Assembly (NCBI GenBank): GCA_965228415.1 | Contig: OZ245814.1 | Location: 5,208,001 to 5,272,000, forward strand | Reading direction: 5' to 3' | From: Agaribacillus sp965228415 | Lineage (GTDB): Bacteria > Bacteroidota > Bacteroidia > Cytophagales > Cyclobacteriaceae | Length of the DNA stretch: 64,000 bases | Part shown: in pieces, positions 43,912 to 53,118 of the stretch | Layout: each line of letters begins with the position of its first letter | Numbering within the stretch: position 1 is the first letter of the stretch | Notes under the pieces: generated by a model | Seen by the model: the letters and a program-made list of their open reading frames with translations, nothing else | What the model was told of the DNA's origin: nothing | Databases searched by the model: none | Made by a program: the position numbers and the translations under genes

Positions 43912-45237
43912 ATGTCACAGACGCTAAAATTCGAAACCCTCCAATTACACGCAGGCCATGAACTAGACGATAATAACAGTCGCTCCCGCGCGGTGCCTAT
44001 TTACCAGACCACCTCTTATGTATTTAAGGACTCTGAGCATGGGGCTAATTTATTTGCCCTGAAAGAATTCGGCAATATCTATACCAGGATTATGAATCCT
44101 ACCAATGATGTTTTTGAGAAAAGAATTGCGGCACTGGAAGGCGGTGTGGCTGCGCTGGCGGTAGCGTCCGGACAAGCGGCACAGTTTATCGCTTTGAACA
44201 ATATCATGCAGTCAGGAGATAATTTTGTGTCTAGTTCCTTCCTTTACGGTGGCACTTATAATCAGTTTAAAGTTGCCTTCAAAAGGTTGGGGATCGAGAC
44301 CAGGTTTGCCGACGATGAATCTATTGAAAGTTACGAAAAGTTAATAGATGATAAAACCAAGGCGATCTACCTGGAAACCATTGGAAATCCGGGTTTTAAT
44401 ATACCTGATTTTGAGGCTTTTGCCGCATTGGCGAAGAAGCACGACATTCCATTGGTGGTGGATAATACCTTCGGTGCCGGCGGTTATTTATTTCAACCGT
44501 TAAAGCACGGTGCTAACGTAGTGGTATCCTCAGCCACAAAATGGATTGGAGGTCATGGAAATAGTATTGGTGGTGTTATTGTAGATGGGGGAAATTTTAA
44601 CTGGGCTAACGGTAAGTTTCCGCAATTTACCGAACCATCTGAAGGCTATCACGGCTTAAATTTCTGGGAAGTATTTGGAGAAAACGGCCCCTTCGGGAAT
44701 ATTGCTTTTATTATTAGAGCAAGAGTGGAAGGATTAAGGGATTTTGGTCCGGCCCAAAGCCCATTTAACGGGTTTTTATTACTACAAGGTTTGGAAACAC
44801 TTTCCTTAAGGGTCGAGAGAACAGTAGACAATGCACTGAAACTGGCAGAATGGCTGGAAGCACATAACTTTGTGAAAAGTGTGAACTACCCCGGCCTGGC
44901 TTCAAGTCCACATCACGAAAATGCCAAGAAATATTTAAAAAGAGGTTATGGTGGTGTACTAACCTTTGAGATTGAAGGTGGAAGAGATAATGCGGAGAAG
45001 TTAGTAAACAATCTGGAATTAGTGAGTCATTTGGCGAATGTCGGTGATTCCAAAACACTGATCATTCACCCGGCATCTACCACGCATCAACAATTATCAG
45101 ACGAAGAACAACTGGCTTCCGGAGTATCGCCGGCACAGTTAAGAATTTCCACCGGAATTGAACATATTGATGACATCAAAAATGATTTTGAACAAGCATT
45201 TAATAAGGTCTTCTCAGCAGACTTTGCGACGGCTTAA
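43912..45237 (+). CDS. metY: O-acetylhomoserine sulfhydrylase (Cys/Met metabolism PLP enzyme)
   Basis: A protein of 441 residues, the usual length for O-acetylhomoserine aminocarboxypropyltransferases. Motifs: FETLQLHAGHELDD, SRAVPIYQTTSYVFKDSEHGANLF, YTRIMNPTNDVFEKRIAALEGG, VVDNTFGAGGYL, and the PLP lysine in SSATKWIGGHGNSIGG. It makes homocysteine from O-acetylhomoserine and sulfide. It is first in an operon with metX and hom, under a SAM-I riboswitch, consistent with direct sulfhydrylation as the route to methionine. Confidence 0.95.
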   Translation: MSQTLKFETLQLHAGHELDDNNSRSRAVPIYQTTSYVFKDSEHGANLFALKEFGNIYTRIMNPTNDVFEKRIAALEGGVAALAVASGQAAQFIALNNIMQSGDNFVSSSFLYGGTYNQFKVAFKRLGIETRFADDESIESYEKLIDDKTKAIYLETIGNPGFNIPDFEAFAALAKKHDIPLVVDNTFGAGGYLFQPLKHGANVVVSSATKWIGGHGNSIGGVIVDGGNFNWANGKFPQFTEPSEGYHGLNFWEVFGENGPFGNIAFIIRARVEGLRDFGPAQSPFNGFLLLQGLETLSLRVERTVDNALKLAEWLEAHNFVKSVNYPGLASSPHHENAKKYLKRGYGGVLTFEIEGGRDNAEKLVNNLELVSHLANVGDSKTLIIHPASTTHQQLSDEEQLASGVSPAQLRISTGIEHIDDIKNDFEQAFNKVFSADFATA

Positions 45238-45252
45238 GTATTAAAGAAAATT

Positions 45253-46299
45253 ATGTTAAAACATCATATATTTGAATATAAAGAAGACTTTAAATTGGAA
45301 TCGGGTGAGTATTTGCCCGGTTTCAATTTAAATTTTACCACTTATGGCACTTTAAATGAGCGCCGGGATAATGTCATTTGGGTTTGTCATGCACTCACCG
45401 CCAATTCCGACTTCACAGAATGGTGGCCGGGATTGTTTGGCAAGGGAAGATTGTATGATCCTTCCAGGTATTTTGTCATTTGCGCCAATATGCTTGGCGG
45501 GTGCTATGGCTCTACCGGACCCCTTTCGATAAATCCAAAAACAGGCATGCCTTTTTTTCATGATTTTCCTAATCTGACAAACCGGGATATCGTCAGTGCT
45601 TTTGATCTGTTAAGGCAGGATCTTGGTATTGAAAACGTCCATACACTTGTTGGCGGCTCCCTGGGTGGTCAGCACGCATTGGAGTGGGTCATAAAAAAGC
45701 CTGAGATTTTTAATAACCTGGTGGTCATAGCTTCCAATGCTAAACATTCTCCCTGGGGAATAGCCTTTAACGAATCACAACGTCAGGCAATTGCCATGGA
45801 CCTGACGTGGAAATTAAACACTGAAAGGGCCGGTATGAATGGCATGAAAGTAGCCAGATCCATTGCTTTGCTTTCCTACCGTCATTATGCTACCTACCTG
45901 GCCACACAGGAAGAAGAGAATGATGATGTCAAAGATAATTTTAAGGCTTCCTCCTATCAGGTCTATCAAGGTGATAAACTGGCCAAAAGATTTAATGCCT
46001 TTTCTTATTGGACCTTGTCAAAAGCCATGGATTCCCATAATCTGGGCAGAGGGCGAGGTGGCATTCTTAAAGCCCTCCAAAGCATCAAAGCCAAGGCTCT
46101 GTTTGTGTCTATTACAACGGACCAGCTTTTCCCGGTTAGCGAACAAAAATTCCTGGCGGACCATGTAGACGACGCCACATTTGAGATCATTGATTCCAGC
46201 TATGGGCATGATGGTTTTCTGATAGAAGCCAAACAGCTGACCAGCGCTATTGCCAATTTTTATAAAGAAAATAAGCTAAACCCAGAGATTGCACGATGA
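45253..46299 (+). CDS. metX: Homoserine O-acetyltransferase
   Basis: A protein of 348 residues of the alpha/beta hydrolase type. The nucleophile is in GGSLGGQHALEW, the acid in SITTDQLFPV, and the His in YGHDGFLIE. The N-terminal part has YGTLNERRDNVIWVCHALTANSDF and NMLGGCYGSTGPLSINPKTG. It acetylates homoserine with acetyl-CoA for the sulfhydrylase encoded just upstream. The stop overlaps the hom start by 4 bp. Confidence 0.95.
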   Translation: MLKHHIFEYKEDFKLESGEYLPGFNLNFTTYGTLNERRDNVIWVCHALTANSDFTEWWPGLFGKGRLYDPSRYFVICANMLGGCYGSTGPLSINPKTGMPFFHDFPNLTNRDIVSAFDLLRQDLGIENVHTLVGGSLGGQHALEWVIKKPEIFNNLVVIASNAKHSPWGIAFNESQRQAIAMDLTWKLNTERAGMNGMKVARSIALLSYRHYATYLATQEEENDDVKDNFKASSYQVYQGDKLAKRFNAFSYWTLSKAMDSHNLGRGRGGILKALQSIKAKALFVSITTDQLFPVSEQKFLADHVDDATFEIIDSSYGHDGFLIEAKQLTSAIANFYKENKLNPEIAR

Positions 46300-47540
46300 A
46301 AAAGAAGAAGGTAGCCTTATTTGGCTTTGGTTGCGTCGGTCAGGGATTGTACGATATTATACAACGAGAAAATGATCTTCCTTTTGAGATCAATAAGATT
46401 TGTGTTAAAGACCCCCAAAAAAAACGCGATCTGCCCAACAACATATTCACCTACGATAAATACGAAATCCTCGATGATCCGGAAATTGACATCATTGCCG
46501 AGGCCATTAGCGATGACGACGAAGCCCTGGAAATCGCCCGGCTTGGATTGCGTAAAGGAAAAAATATTATTTCAGCGTCAAAAAAAATGTTGGCTGAAAA
46601 TCTGCAGGAATTAATTGAATTGGAAAAAAACTCCCAGGGATCTATCATTTATGAAGCTTCGGTATGTGGCAGTATTCCTATCCTTCGAACACTGCAGGAT
46701 TACTATAAAAATAGCTTGATTCATGGCCTTTTTGGGATTCTAAATGGTTCTTCCAATTATATTCTGAGTAAAATAACGAATGAAGGGCTCACATACCAAC
46801 TAGCCCTGAAGCAGGCCCAGGAGCTCGGATTTGCTGAAATAGACCCGAGCCTGGATGTCGGCGGATTTGATGCCTCCAACAAACTGTGCATCCTGGCGCG
46901 ACACGGGTTCCATCTTCTGTTGAGAACAGCAGATATCTTTCAGTTTGGTATTCAGCGCATTTCAGAACATGAAATCTCTTATGCGGTAAAGAAGGATTAC
47001 AAAATCAAGCAGGTGGCGCTATTGCGAAAGACAGGCGGAGACCGTTACCTGACAATGGTAATACCGGCCTATATTCAAGAAGATAGTCCACTCTACAAAA
47101 TCGATAACGAATACAACGGCGTGCTGCTACAGTCTGATTTTATGGGGGATCAACTTTTCACAGGCAAAGGCGCAGGGGGCCACCCGACAGGTTGGGCTAT
47201 GTTTTCAGATTTATTGGCCATGACCAATGGCTTTCATTATAGCTACAATGCCGGTGATAGAAATGATACCATGTTGCCGGATGAAGACTTTTCTTTAAAC
47301 ATCTATCTTAGGTGTGAATCGGATACGGTTTTAAAAGAACTCGATTTTGATTTGTTGGAAGACTTGTCCTTAGGTACTTCTTATCGATTTGTATATGGTT
47401 CGGTGAAACTCAGTAATCTGCAAAAGTTTAAATCCTCCGAGCATTTTAGTTCGGTGTTTCTTACGCTGGATTTACAGCATTTACTGGATCAACTTGAGCG
47501 CTCATCGGAAAAAAGGCGTGTGGTTAATGAGATTGCATGA
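46296..47540 (+). CDS. hom: Homoserine dehydrogenase
   Basis: A protein of 414 residues. The NAD(P)-binding GFGCVGQG lies at the start. Catalytic-domain marks are LFGILNGSSNYILSKIT and AQELGFAEIDPSLDVGGFDASNKLCILA. KGAGGHPTGWAMFSDLL follows. It lacks an aspartokinase domain. The C-terminus has a region of about 80 residues that does not read as a standard ACT domain. It reduces aspartate semialdehyde to homoserine, feeding metX. It is the third gene of the operon, followed by a strong terminator. Confidence 0.94.
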   Translation: MKKKKVALFGFGCVGQGLYDIIQRENDLPFEINKICVKDPQKKRDLPNNIFTYDKYEILDDPEIDIIAEAISDDDEALEIARLGLRKGKNIISASKKMLAENLQELIELEKNSQGSIIYEASVCGSIPILRTLQDYYKNSLIHGLFGILNGSSNYILSKITNEGLTYQLALKQAQELGFAEIDPSLDVGGFDASNKLCILARHGFHLLLRTADIFQFGIQRISEHEISYAVKKDYKIKQVALLRKTGGDRYLTMVIPAYIQEDSPLYKIDNEYNGVLLQSDFMGDQLFTGKGAGGHPTGWAMFSDLLAMTNGFHYSYNAGDRNDTMLPDEDFSLNIYLRCESDTVLKELDFDLLEDLSLGTSYRFVYGSVKLSNLQKFKSSEHFSSVFLTLDLQHLLDQLERSSEKRRVVNEIA

Positions 47541-47584
47541 GACGTATCAATAGTCATTTGAATTAATAACGGTAATTATATATA

Positions 47585-47630
47585 AGCACAAAAGGTTTAA
47601 CCATGACAGTTAAACCTTTTGTGCTTTATG
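47585..47630 (+). terminator. Strong intrinsic terminator of the methionine operon
   Basis: Perfect 17-bp arms AGCACAAAAGGTTTAAC (47585-47601) and GTTAAACCTTTTGTGCT (47609-47625) around a 7-nt loop, then TT. It lies 45 bp after hom. The T-run is short but the stem is very stable. Confidence 0.88.
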
Positions 47631-48178
47631 AAACTTTGACCTCACCGGACCCACCCGGTGGCAGGATCAATTTTAGATACCCCGGTTTAAAAATTGCCCG
47701 ACCAGACCGGCTGATTACCTTCGGTATACCCTTGCCGATAAGTAGATGAGATTATCTTTGTTTAGAAAAATGGGATAATTTGATTTTTTTTAGAATTTTG
47801 ACGAAAAAGGTTGATTGTACGTTACATTATTGACGCCTGCTTCCGCAGTGAAAATGAATCTTGCGCGATTTCATGATAATATTGCAAAATTGCGCTAACT
47901 TTTTATAAAGCAGCAAGTTATATCAGGCCGATTGCAATTGTGATCATTGAGAAGTTTGAAAAAAAATGCTTGCGTTAGAACCCGGATAGAAATTTATCGG
48001 CTTGTAAGCAAGTGTATTCAGATAGACAAAATTTGATTTTTTAAAGAAATGATTCGGAAGTGGCCTAGTACCAAATTAGTCAATATTTAATTTTACTATT
48101 AATGATTATAAATGATCTTTGAATTATCAATATCAGTTACTCAACCAAAAACAGCTAAATGCTTAAATAAAAGCAACC
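47631..48178. other. Intergenic region before the AsmA gene
   Basis: About 550 bp with no convincing open frame. A small dyad CACCGG-ACCCAC-CCGGTG lies at 47643-47660. The rest is AT-rich and presumably holds the asmA promoter; no clear TAnnTTTG with spaced TTTG was identified. Confidence 0.5.
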
Positions 48179-51100
48179 ATGAAAAAAATTATCATTGTCA
48201 TTGCAGCTATACTGGTACTTATTGTAGGAGCCGCCGTAGCTATTCCGATTATTTTTAAAGATGATATAAAGGCGGCCATTGATGCCGAAATTGCCAGCTC
48301 CGTAAATGCAGACGTTTATTTTGACCCCGATAAATTAGGGTTATCTCTGTTTAGCAATTTTCCTAACATTACCGTTTCCATCGAAGAACTGGGAATTATT
48401 GGTCGTGAAGAGTTTGCCGATGATGTGCTGCTCGCTGTTGAAAAGTTTGAGTTGGAACTGAATCTCAGGCATCTGCTTTTTGGAGACAATATAAGAATTA
48501 GTGGTATAAGCTTAGTTCGTCCCAATATTTTAATTAAGGTATTGGAGAATGGAAAAGCCAATTACGACATTGCGGTGGAAACAGAGGAAACCGAGGCCGA
48601 ACCTGCAGAAGAAGCCTCCCCAATGGCCATTAGCATCGACCATTGGGAGATCATTGAGGGGCGAATAAAGTATGATGACCAATCCATTCCATATGTAATG
48701 AACCTGGAAGGAGTTAATCATCGCGGAAGCGGAGATTTTACGCTGGAGGTATTTGATTTGGACACTAAAACTACAGTTGATAAAGCCTATATCAACTTCG
48801 ATGGCACAGATTATTTATCAGACAAAAAGCTTGATTTATCCATGGTACTTAATATGGATTTGCCTGCTATGAAGTTTGTGTTTAAGGACAATACGCTGAA
48901 GGTGAACGATTTTGCCATGAACTTTGACGGTAGTTTTTCCATGCCGGCAGACGATTACGAGATGGATATCAGCTTTGCCTCTCCTGATAACGACTTCAAA
49001 AGTCTGCTTTCACTGGTACCGGGTGTGTTTAAAGAGGGCTTCGAGAAAATCAACACCGAGGGAACACTCGCTTTCAACGGAAAGGTTAAAGGCATTTACA
49101 ACGAGAACAAAATGCCTGCCTTTAATCTTAGCCTGAAAGTGGATGATGCCCAGTTCCAGTATCCGGACCTGCCTGAGTCGGTCCGAGACATTAACATTGA
49201 TCTGTTGGTGGATAATCCGGATGGTGTTTTGGACAACACGCTATTGGATATTAAGAAATTTAATATGGATTTCGGTGGAAATCCTATCAAGGCATCTGCT
49301 AAAATCGATGGACTTTCGAAATCAAAGATCAATGCCGAAATATTAGCTGACCTGGATCTGGCAGCGCTTAACACTGCTTTTCCAATTGAAGGCCTGGATA
49401 TGAAGGGTATTTACCATCTGGCATTGAATGCGGATGGGATCTATGACTCATTACAAGGAAAATTCCCTACGGTCGCCGCAGACATGTCTTTAAAACAAGG
49501 TTATTTTAAATACGCAGATTACCCCATTCCCGTGGAGCAAGTCAATTTTGTCTCAACGGTCAAAAATGAGGGAGGTAGTATGGCTGGAACTTCCATAAAA
49601 GTCGATCAATTTGAAATGTTGCTTGATGGTGAGAAGTTCAGTGGCGATCTGGCCCTGCAAGATCTTGAAAATTACCAGTGGGACGCACATATTAATGGCA
49701 ACCTTGATTTGGAGAAACTGACCAAGGTCTTTCCGCTGGATAGCATGCAGTTGACAGGATTAATCTCAGCCAATATAGCCAGCAAAGGGAAAATGTCGGA
49801 TGTGGAGGCTGAGCAATACAGTAAGATTACCACATCAGGTACCTTGAATGTCGGGGATTTTTCCTTTGTAAGTATCGATCTACCTCAGGGTATGAAGATT
49901 GATCAGGCTACCACAGTGTTTGATCCCCAAAAAATTCAGGTCAAAAGTTTTAAGGGTAAGCTGGGTAAAAGTGACATGCAATTAACCGGGAATATCACCA
50001 ATTACATGAATTATCTGTTCAAAGATGAAGAATTGATTAAAGGCCAGATGAATTTCAGCTCCAACAAATTTGACGTTAATGAATGGATGGTCTCGGAAGG
50101 CGAAGTCACCGAAGACACCACAACCTATGAAACCGAACTCATTGCCATTCCTAAAAATATTGATTTTAAGTTAGCGGCTAATATAGGAACGGTGGATTAT
50201 GACAATATGACGCTGAAAAACGTGAAGGGTGATGTCTTGATTCAGCAAGGCAAGGTCATACTGGATAAGGTTAATTTTAACACGTTAGGTGGTGCATTTG
50301 CCGTAAACGGAACCTATGACACCCAGGATCCGGAAAATCCGGGATTCGATTTTAATATGGATATGGAAAATATTTCCATTAAAGAGGCTTATGCAACTTT
50401 TAATACCGTCAAGGCCTTTGCGCCAATTGCCCAATTTGTGAATGGCAATTTCTCTACCAAGTTTGCAATGAACGGAGCGCTGGGACAAGATATGATGCCA
50501 ATTATGGGTACTATTACCGGTTCGGGATTGGTAAATGTTGTGGAAGCTATTTTAGAGCAAAATAACATTACCAGCGGCATTGCCAGTCTAACCAATCTTG
50601 AAAAAATCAATACTAATGTGGCTATTAAAGATTTGCTGCTTAAAACGGAAATAAAGGACGGAAAATTAAATGTAAAACCTTATAATATTAAACTTGGCAA
50701 TTTTAACACAGTGGTTTCCGGTGCCACAGGAATCGACGGAAGTATTGATTATAATTTAGAAATGGACATTCCCGCCGGTTCGTACGGGGCTAAATTCAAT
50801 TCGTTGGTCAGCTCGGCAACCGGAGCAAATAGTAGTTCTCAAAATATTAAGTTGCCGATAAAAATGACAGAGAGTTTTACCAACCCCAAATTTTCTTTAG
50901 GCAGTGCTTTTTCAAAAGATAACCTGAAGGACCAGGTAAAAGATGTGGCCAAGGAAAAACTTTTGCAACAAATCGCCGATAACAAAGGGGAAGTCATCAA
51001 AGATCCGGCGGTATCAAATTTGGTAGATTCCTCAACCATCAAGGATACCAAGGCAGCGGTGAAGGCAAAGGAGGATAGCGTCAAACAAGTCCTTGCCGAA

Positions 51101-51205
51101 CAGGCGAAGGCCAAAGAAGACAGCCTCAAAAAAATTGCGGAGGAAAGCAAGAAAAAGGCAGAAGACAAAATCAAAAGTTTGTTGAAATTCAAGAAGAAAA
51201 ACTAG
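48179..51205 (+). CDS. AsmA family protein
   Basis: A protein of 1008 residues with one N-terminal membrane anchor (KKIIIVIAAILVLIVGAAVAIPIIF). A long beta-rich periplasmic region with the AsmA pattern follows (NFPNITVSIEELGIIGREEFADDVLLAVEKFELELNLRHL; GISLVRPNILIKVLENGKANYDIA). Late TITGSGLVNVVEAILEQNNIT and VVSGATGIDGSIDYNLEMDIPAG match the AsmA C-terminal domain. The last 80 residues are a Lys/Glu-rich coil. AsmA-like proteins bridge the inner and outer membranes and are linked to lipid transport. It is monocistronic. Confidence 0.9.
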   Translation: MKKIIIVIAAILVLIVGAAVAIPIIFKDDIKAAIDAEIASSVNADVYFDPDKLGLSLFSNFPNITVSIEELGIIGREEFADDVLLAVEKFELELNLRHLLFGDNIRISGISLVRPNILIKVLENGKANYDIAVETEETEAEPAEEASPMAISIDHWEIIEGRIKYDDQSIPYVMNLEGVNHRGSGDFTLEVFDLDTKTTVDKAYINFDGTDYLSDKKLDLSMVLNMDLPAMKFVFKDNTLKVNDFAMNFDGSFSMPADDYEMDISFASPDNDFKSLLSLVPGVFKEGFEKINTEGTLAFNGKVKGIYNENKMPAFNLSLKVDDAQFQYPDLPESVRDINIDLLVDNPDGVLDNTLLDIKKFNMDFGGNPIKASAKIDGLSKSKINAEILADLDLAALNTAFPIEGLDMKGIYHLALNADGIYDSLQGKFPTVAADMSLKQGYFKYADYPIPVEQVNFVSTVKNEGGSMAGTSIKVDQFEMLLDGEKFSGDLALQDLENYQWDAHINGNLDLEKLTKVFPLDSMQLTGLISANIASKGKMSDVEAEQYSKITTSGTLNVGDFSFVSIDLPQGMKIDQATTVFDPQKIQVKSFKGKLGKSDMQLTGNITNYMNYLFKDEELIKGQMNFSSNKFDVNEWMVSEGEVTEDTTTYETELIAIPKNIDFKLAANIGTVDYDNMTLKNVKGDVLIQQGKVILDKVNFNTLGGAFAVNGTYDTQDPENPGFDFNMDMENISIKEAYATFNTVKAFAPIAQFVNGNFSTKFAMNGALGQDMMPIMGTITGSGLVNVVEAILEQNNITSGIASLTNLEKINTNVAIKDLLLKTEIKDGKLNVKPYNIKLGNFNTVVSGATGIDGSIDYNLEMDIPAGSYGAKFNSLVSSATGANSSSQNIKLPIKMTESFTNPKFSLGSAFSKDNLKDQVKDVAKEKLLQQIADNKGEVIKDPAVSNLVDSSTIKDTKAAVKAKEDSVKQVLAEQAKAKEDSLKKIAEESKKKAEDKIKSLLKFKKKN

Positions 51206-51324
51206 CGGATACCAGATCCCGGTTTATTGGTAAGTTTTTTACGGAAAGAAAGGGGGCCGCGGTGAAGGATTTTTCTCAGAAACATTCGTTAACCTGCTGG
51301 CTCCTCTGCAAGAGGTATCCTATT

Positions 51325-51353
51325 GACTAAGGTGAAGAATAAAAGCCTTAGTC
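51325..51353. terminator. Hairpin between asmA and the VOC gene
   Basis: Perfect 8-bp arms GACTAAGG (51325-51332) and CCTTAGTC (51346-51353). The right arm overlaps the last codons of the minus-strand VOC gene. It sits between convergent genes, without a long T-run. Confidence 0.5.
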
Positions 51354-51737
51354 CCACATACCACAAGGGACTATTTCCAATACATGGCCATCCGGGTCTT
51401 CAAAATAGAAGGATTTGATGTTATCTTTCCAGGTATGTTCATGCGTAATGGCTATGTCTTTGGCCTTCATGATCTCCTTGTATTTTTCGTAATCTTCCGG
51501 CGTTACTTCAAAAGCCAAATGTTGTGTCCCGGTACCATAATGTGGTGGCAGGATCTTATCTTTTTTTGTGGTCTCTGCTATAAAGCAAAGCAATACAGAT
51601 GTCCCAACTCTGAAAAAAACATGCCTGTTTTCCTTCTCATCAATGATCGGAAATTCCAGCTTGCCATGATAAAAACCAATAGATCTTTTAATATCCTGGA
51701 TATAGAGACAGGTTTCTTTAATCTGAAGAATACTCAT
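51348..51737 (-). CDS. VOC (glyoxalase/bleomycin resistance) superfamily protein
   Basis: A protein of 129 residues. It has the beta-alpha-beta-beta-beta pattern of the vicinal oxygen chelate fold: KETCLYIQDIKRSIGFYHGKLEFPII, HVFFRVGTSVLLCF, then GTQHLAFEVTPEDYEKY and SFYFEDPDGHVLEIVP. Candidate metal ligands are a His in the second half (QHLAFEV) and a Glu near the end. A dioxygenase or lyase role is possible; the substrate is unknown. Confidence 0.85.
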   Translation of the reverse strand: MSILQIKETCLYIQDIKRSIGFYHGKLEFPIIDEKENRHVFFRVGTSVLLCFIAETTKKDKILPPHYGTGTQHLAFEVTPEDYEKYKEIMKAKDIAITHEHTWKDNIKSFYFEDPDGHVLEIVPCGMWD

Positions 51738-51791
51738 GATCCTTTATTTTAATTCCTTAGCATCAGGCAGTAATGTAATAGCCGCAGTTAG

Positions 51792-52793
51792 CTAGCCGGT
51801 AAAGTTTATTTCTGTATTATCACCGATGTTCAGGCTGTGTGACAGTCCTTTTAGGGTCGTATCATTGCCGATAATTGAATTATGTAATACAGCACTTTGT
51901 AATTCGCTAAATGATCCTATAATGGTATTTTTTACTATTGAATAGGAAATGGTAGCATTGTCTCCCAGTGCTACGTTGGGTCCGATGATTGAATTGCTGA
52001 TTTTACAGTTTTTCCCAATACTGACAGGTGGGACCAATATTGTTTTGTGGAACTCGTGATCCGTACTCTCAAATTCGGGGCGGTTCATTAAAATGGCATT
52101 GGCTTCCAGCAACGATTCTTTCCTGCCGCAATCAAACCAGTTGTCTACTGATTGTGTCGTAATTTTTCCGCCTTTTTCAATCATGTGCATCAATGCGTCG
52201 GTCAACTGATATTCCCCCAGGTTCTTGATCTGATTGTCCATGATATAATCAATCGACTCAAAAAATAGCTTTGGATTGACCAGTTTATAAATCCCGATCA
52301 GTGCTACATTGGACTTTGGGATGGTGGGCTTCTCTACCAAATTGGTAATAAAACCGTCCTGATCCAATTCAGCGATACCAAAGTTACCGGGGATTTCAAC
52401 CTTTTTGACACCGACCACGGAGGTTTCAGCAGCTAAAAATTTTTCCAGGTCGATGTTGATAATAATGTCGCCGAGGGTAATTAAAATCTCGTCAGCTTCT
52501 TTTAACTTGTCACCTGTCAGCCAAAGCGCATGGGCAATACCTTCCCGGGGTTCCTGCACCACAAACTCCAGCTTAATGCCTTTATCCTTATAGCGTTCAT
52601 GGATATATTCCTCAATTTTATTACCCATATAGCCTATAATAAGGATAAACTCCTCTATACCGGCTTCAATCAACGGGTCCAGAATATGGGCCAAAATGGC
52701 CTTACCGGCAACCGGGACTAAAGCCTTAGGCTGGGTATGTGTATGGGGTCTTAATCTACTTCCCATCCCGGCGACGGGGATAACTGCTTTCAT
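51792..52793 (-). CDS. Sugar-1-phosphate nucleotidyltransferase
   Basis: A protein of 333 residues. The nucleotide-binding signature is AGMGSRLRPHTHTQPKALVPVAGK at the start, with EEFILIIGYMGNKIEEYI and ITLGDIIIN following. The last 90 residues form a left-handed beta-helix of hexapeptide type (VSIGKNCKISNSIIGPNVALGDNATISYS). It joins an NTP to a sugar-1-phosphate, such as glucose-1-phosphate with dTTP or UTP, for polysaccharide precursors. The exact sugar cannot be told. Confidence 0.9.
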   Translation of the reverse strand: MKAVIPVAGMGSRLRPHTHTQPKALVPVAGKAILAHILDPLIEAGIEEFILIIGYMGNKIEEYIHERYKDKGIKLEFVVQEPREGIAHALWLTGDKLKEADEILITLGDIIINIDLEKFLAAETSVVGVKKVEIPGNFGIAELDQDGFITNLVEKPTIPKSNVALIGIYKLVNPKLFFESIDYIMDNQIKNLGEYQLTDALMHMIEKGGKITTQSVDNWFDCGRKESLLEANAILMNRPEFESTDHEFHKTILVPPVSIGKNCKISNSIIGPNVALGDNATISYSIVKNTIIGSFSELQSAVLHNSIIGNDTTLKGLSHSLNIGDNTEINFTG

Positions 52794-53118
52794 GCAAAAA
52801 TTTTATGGTTTTAGAACGAGTTAATTGATTTCCGACTTTTTGATATCACAGCATTAAATAGCGGTATATATTGAATGAAACATCCCTTTCAAATGGAAAT
52901 TAAAGATAATAAAAGAAATGGCCCAATTATTAATTTAAATATTAAAAAAAAACTTCGGCTGCCTTCTGCACTATAAGGCTTAAACCCCAAGAATATGTCC
53001 TTAAAAATTCCTTTGCCCGTGCAATTATCTTACTTTTGATGTTATAAGCTATTGTCACAGTAAATGGGCTGTCATTTTGCAATGTCACGTTTCAAATAAG
53101 TCATTTTAGTCACCACCA
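52794..53118. other. Divergent intergenic region before the ClC gene
   Basis: A gap of 325 bp between the nucleotidyltransferase and ClC genes. It is AT-rich with no open frame. Repeated TGTCAC/TGTCAT/GTCAC words lie at 53053, 53070, 53083 and 53109, close to the ClC start, possibly binding sites. No fluoride riboswitch consensus was seen. Confidence 0.4.

Noticed and set aside
52794..53118. Fluoride riboswitch before the ClC gene
   Set aside because: No crcB-motif core was found, and the ClC has standard chloride-type motifs.
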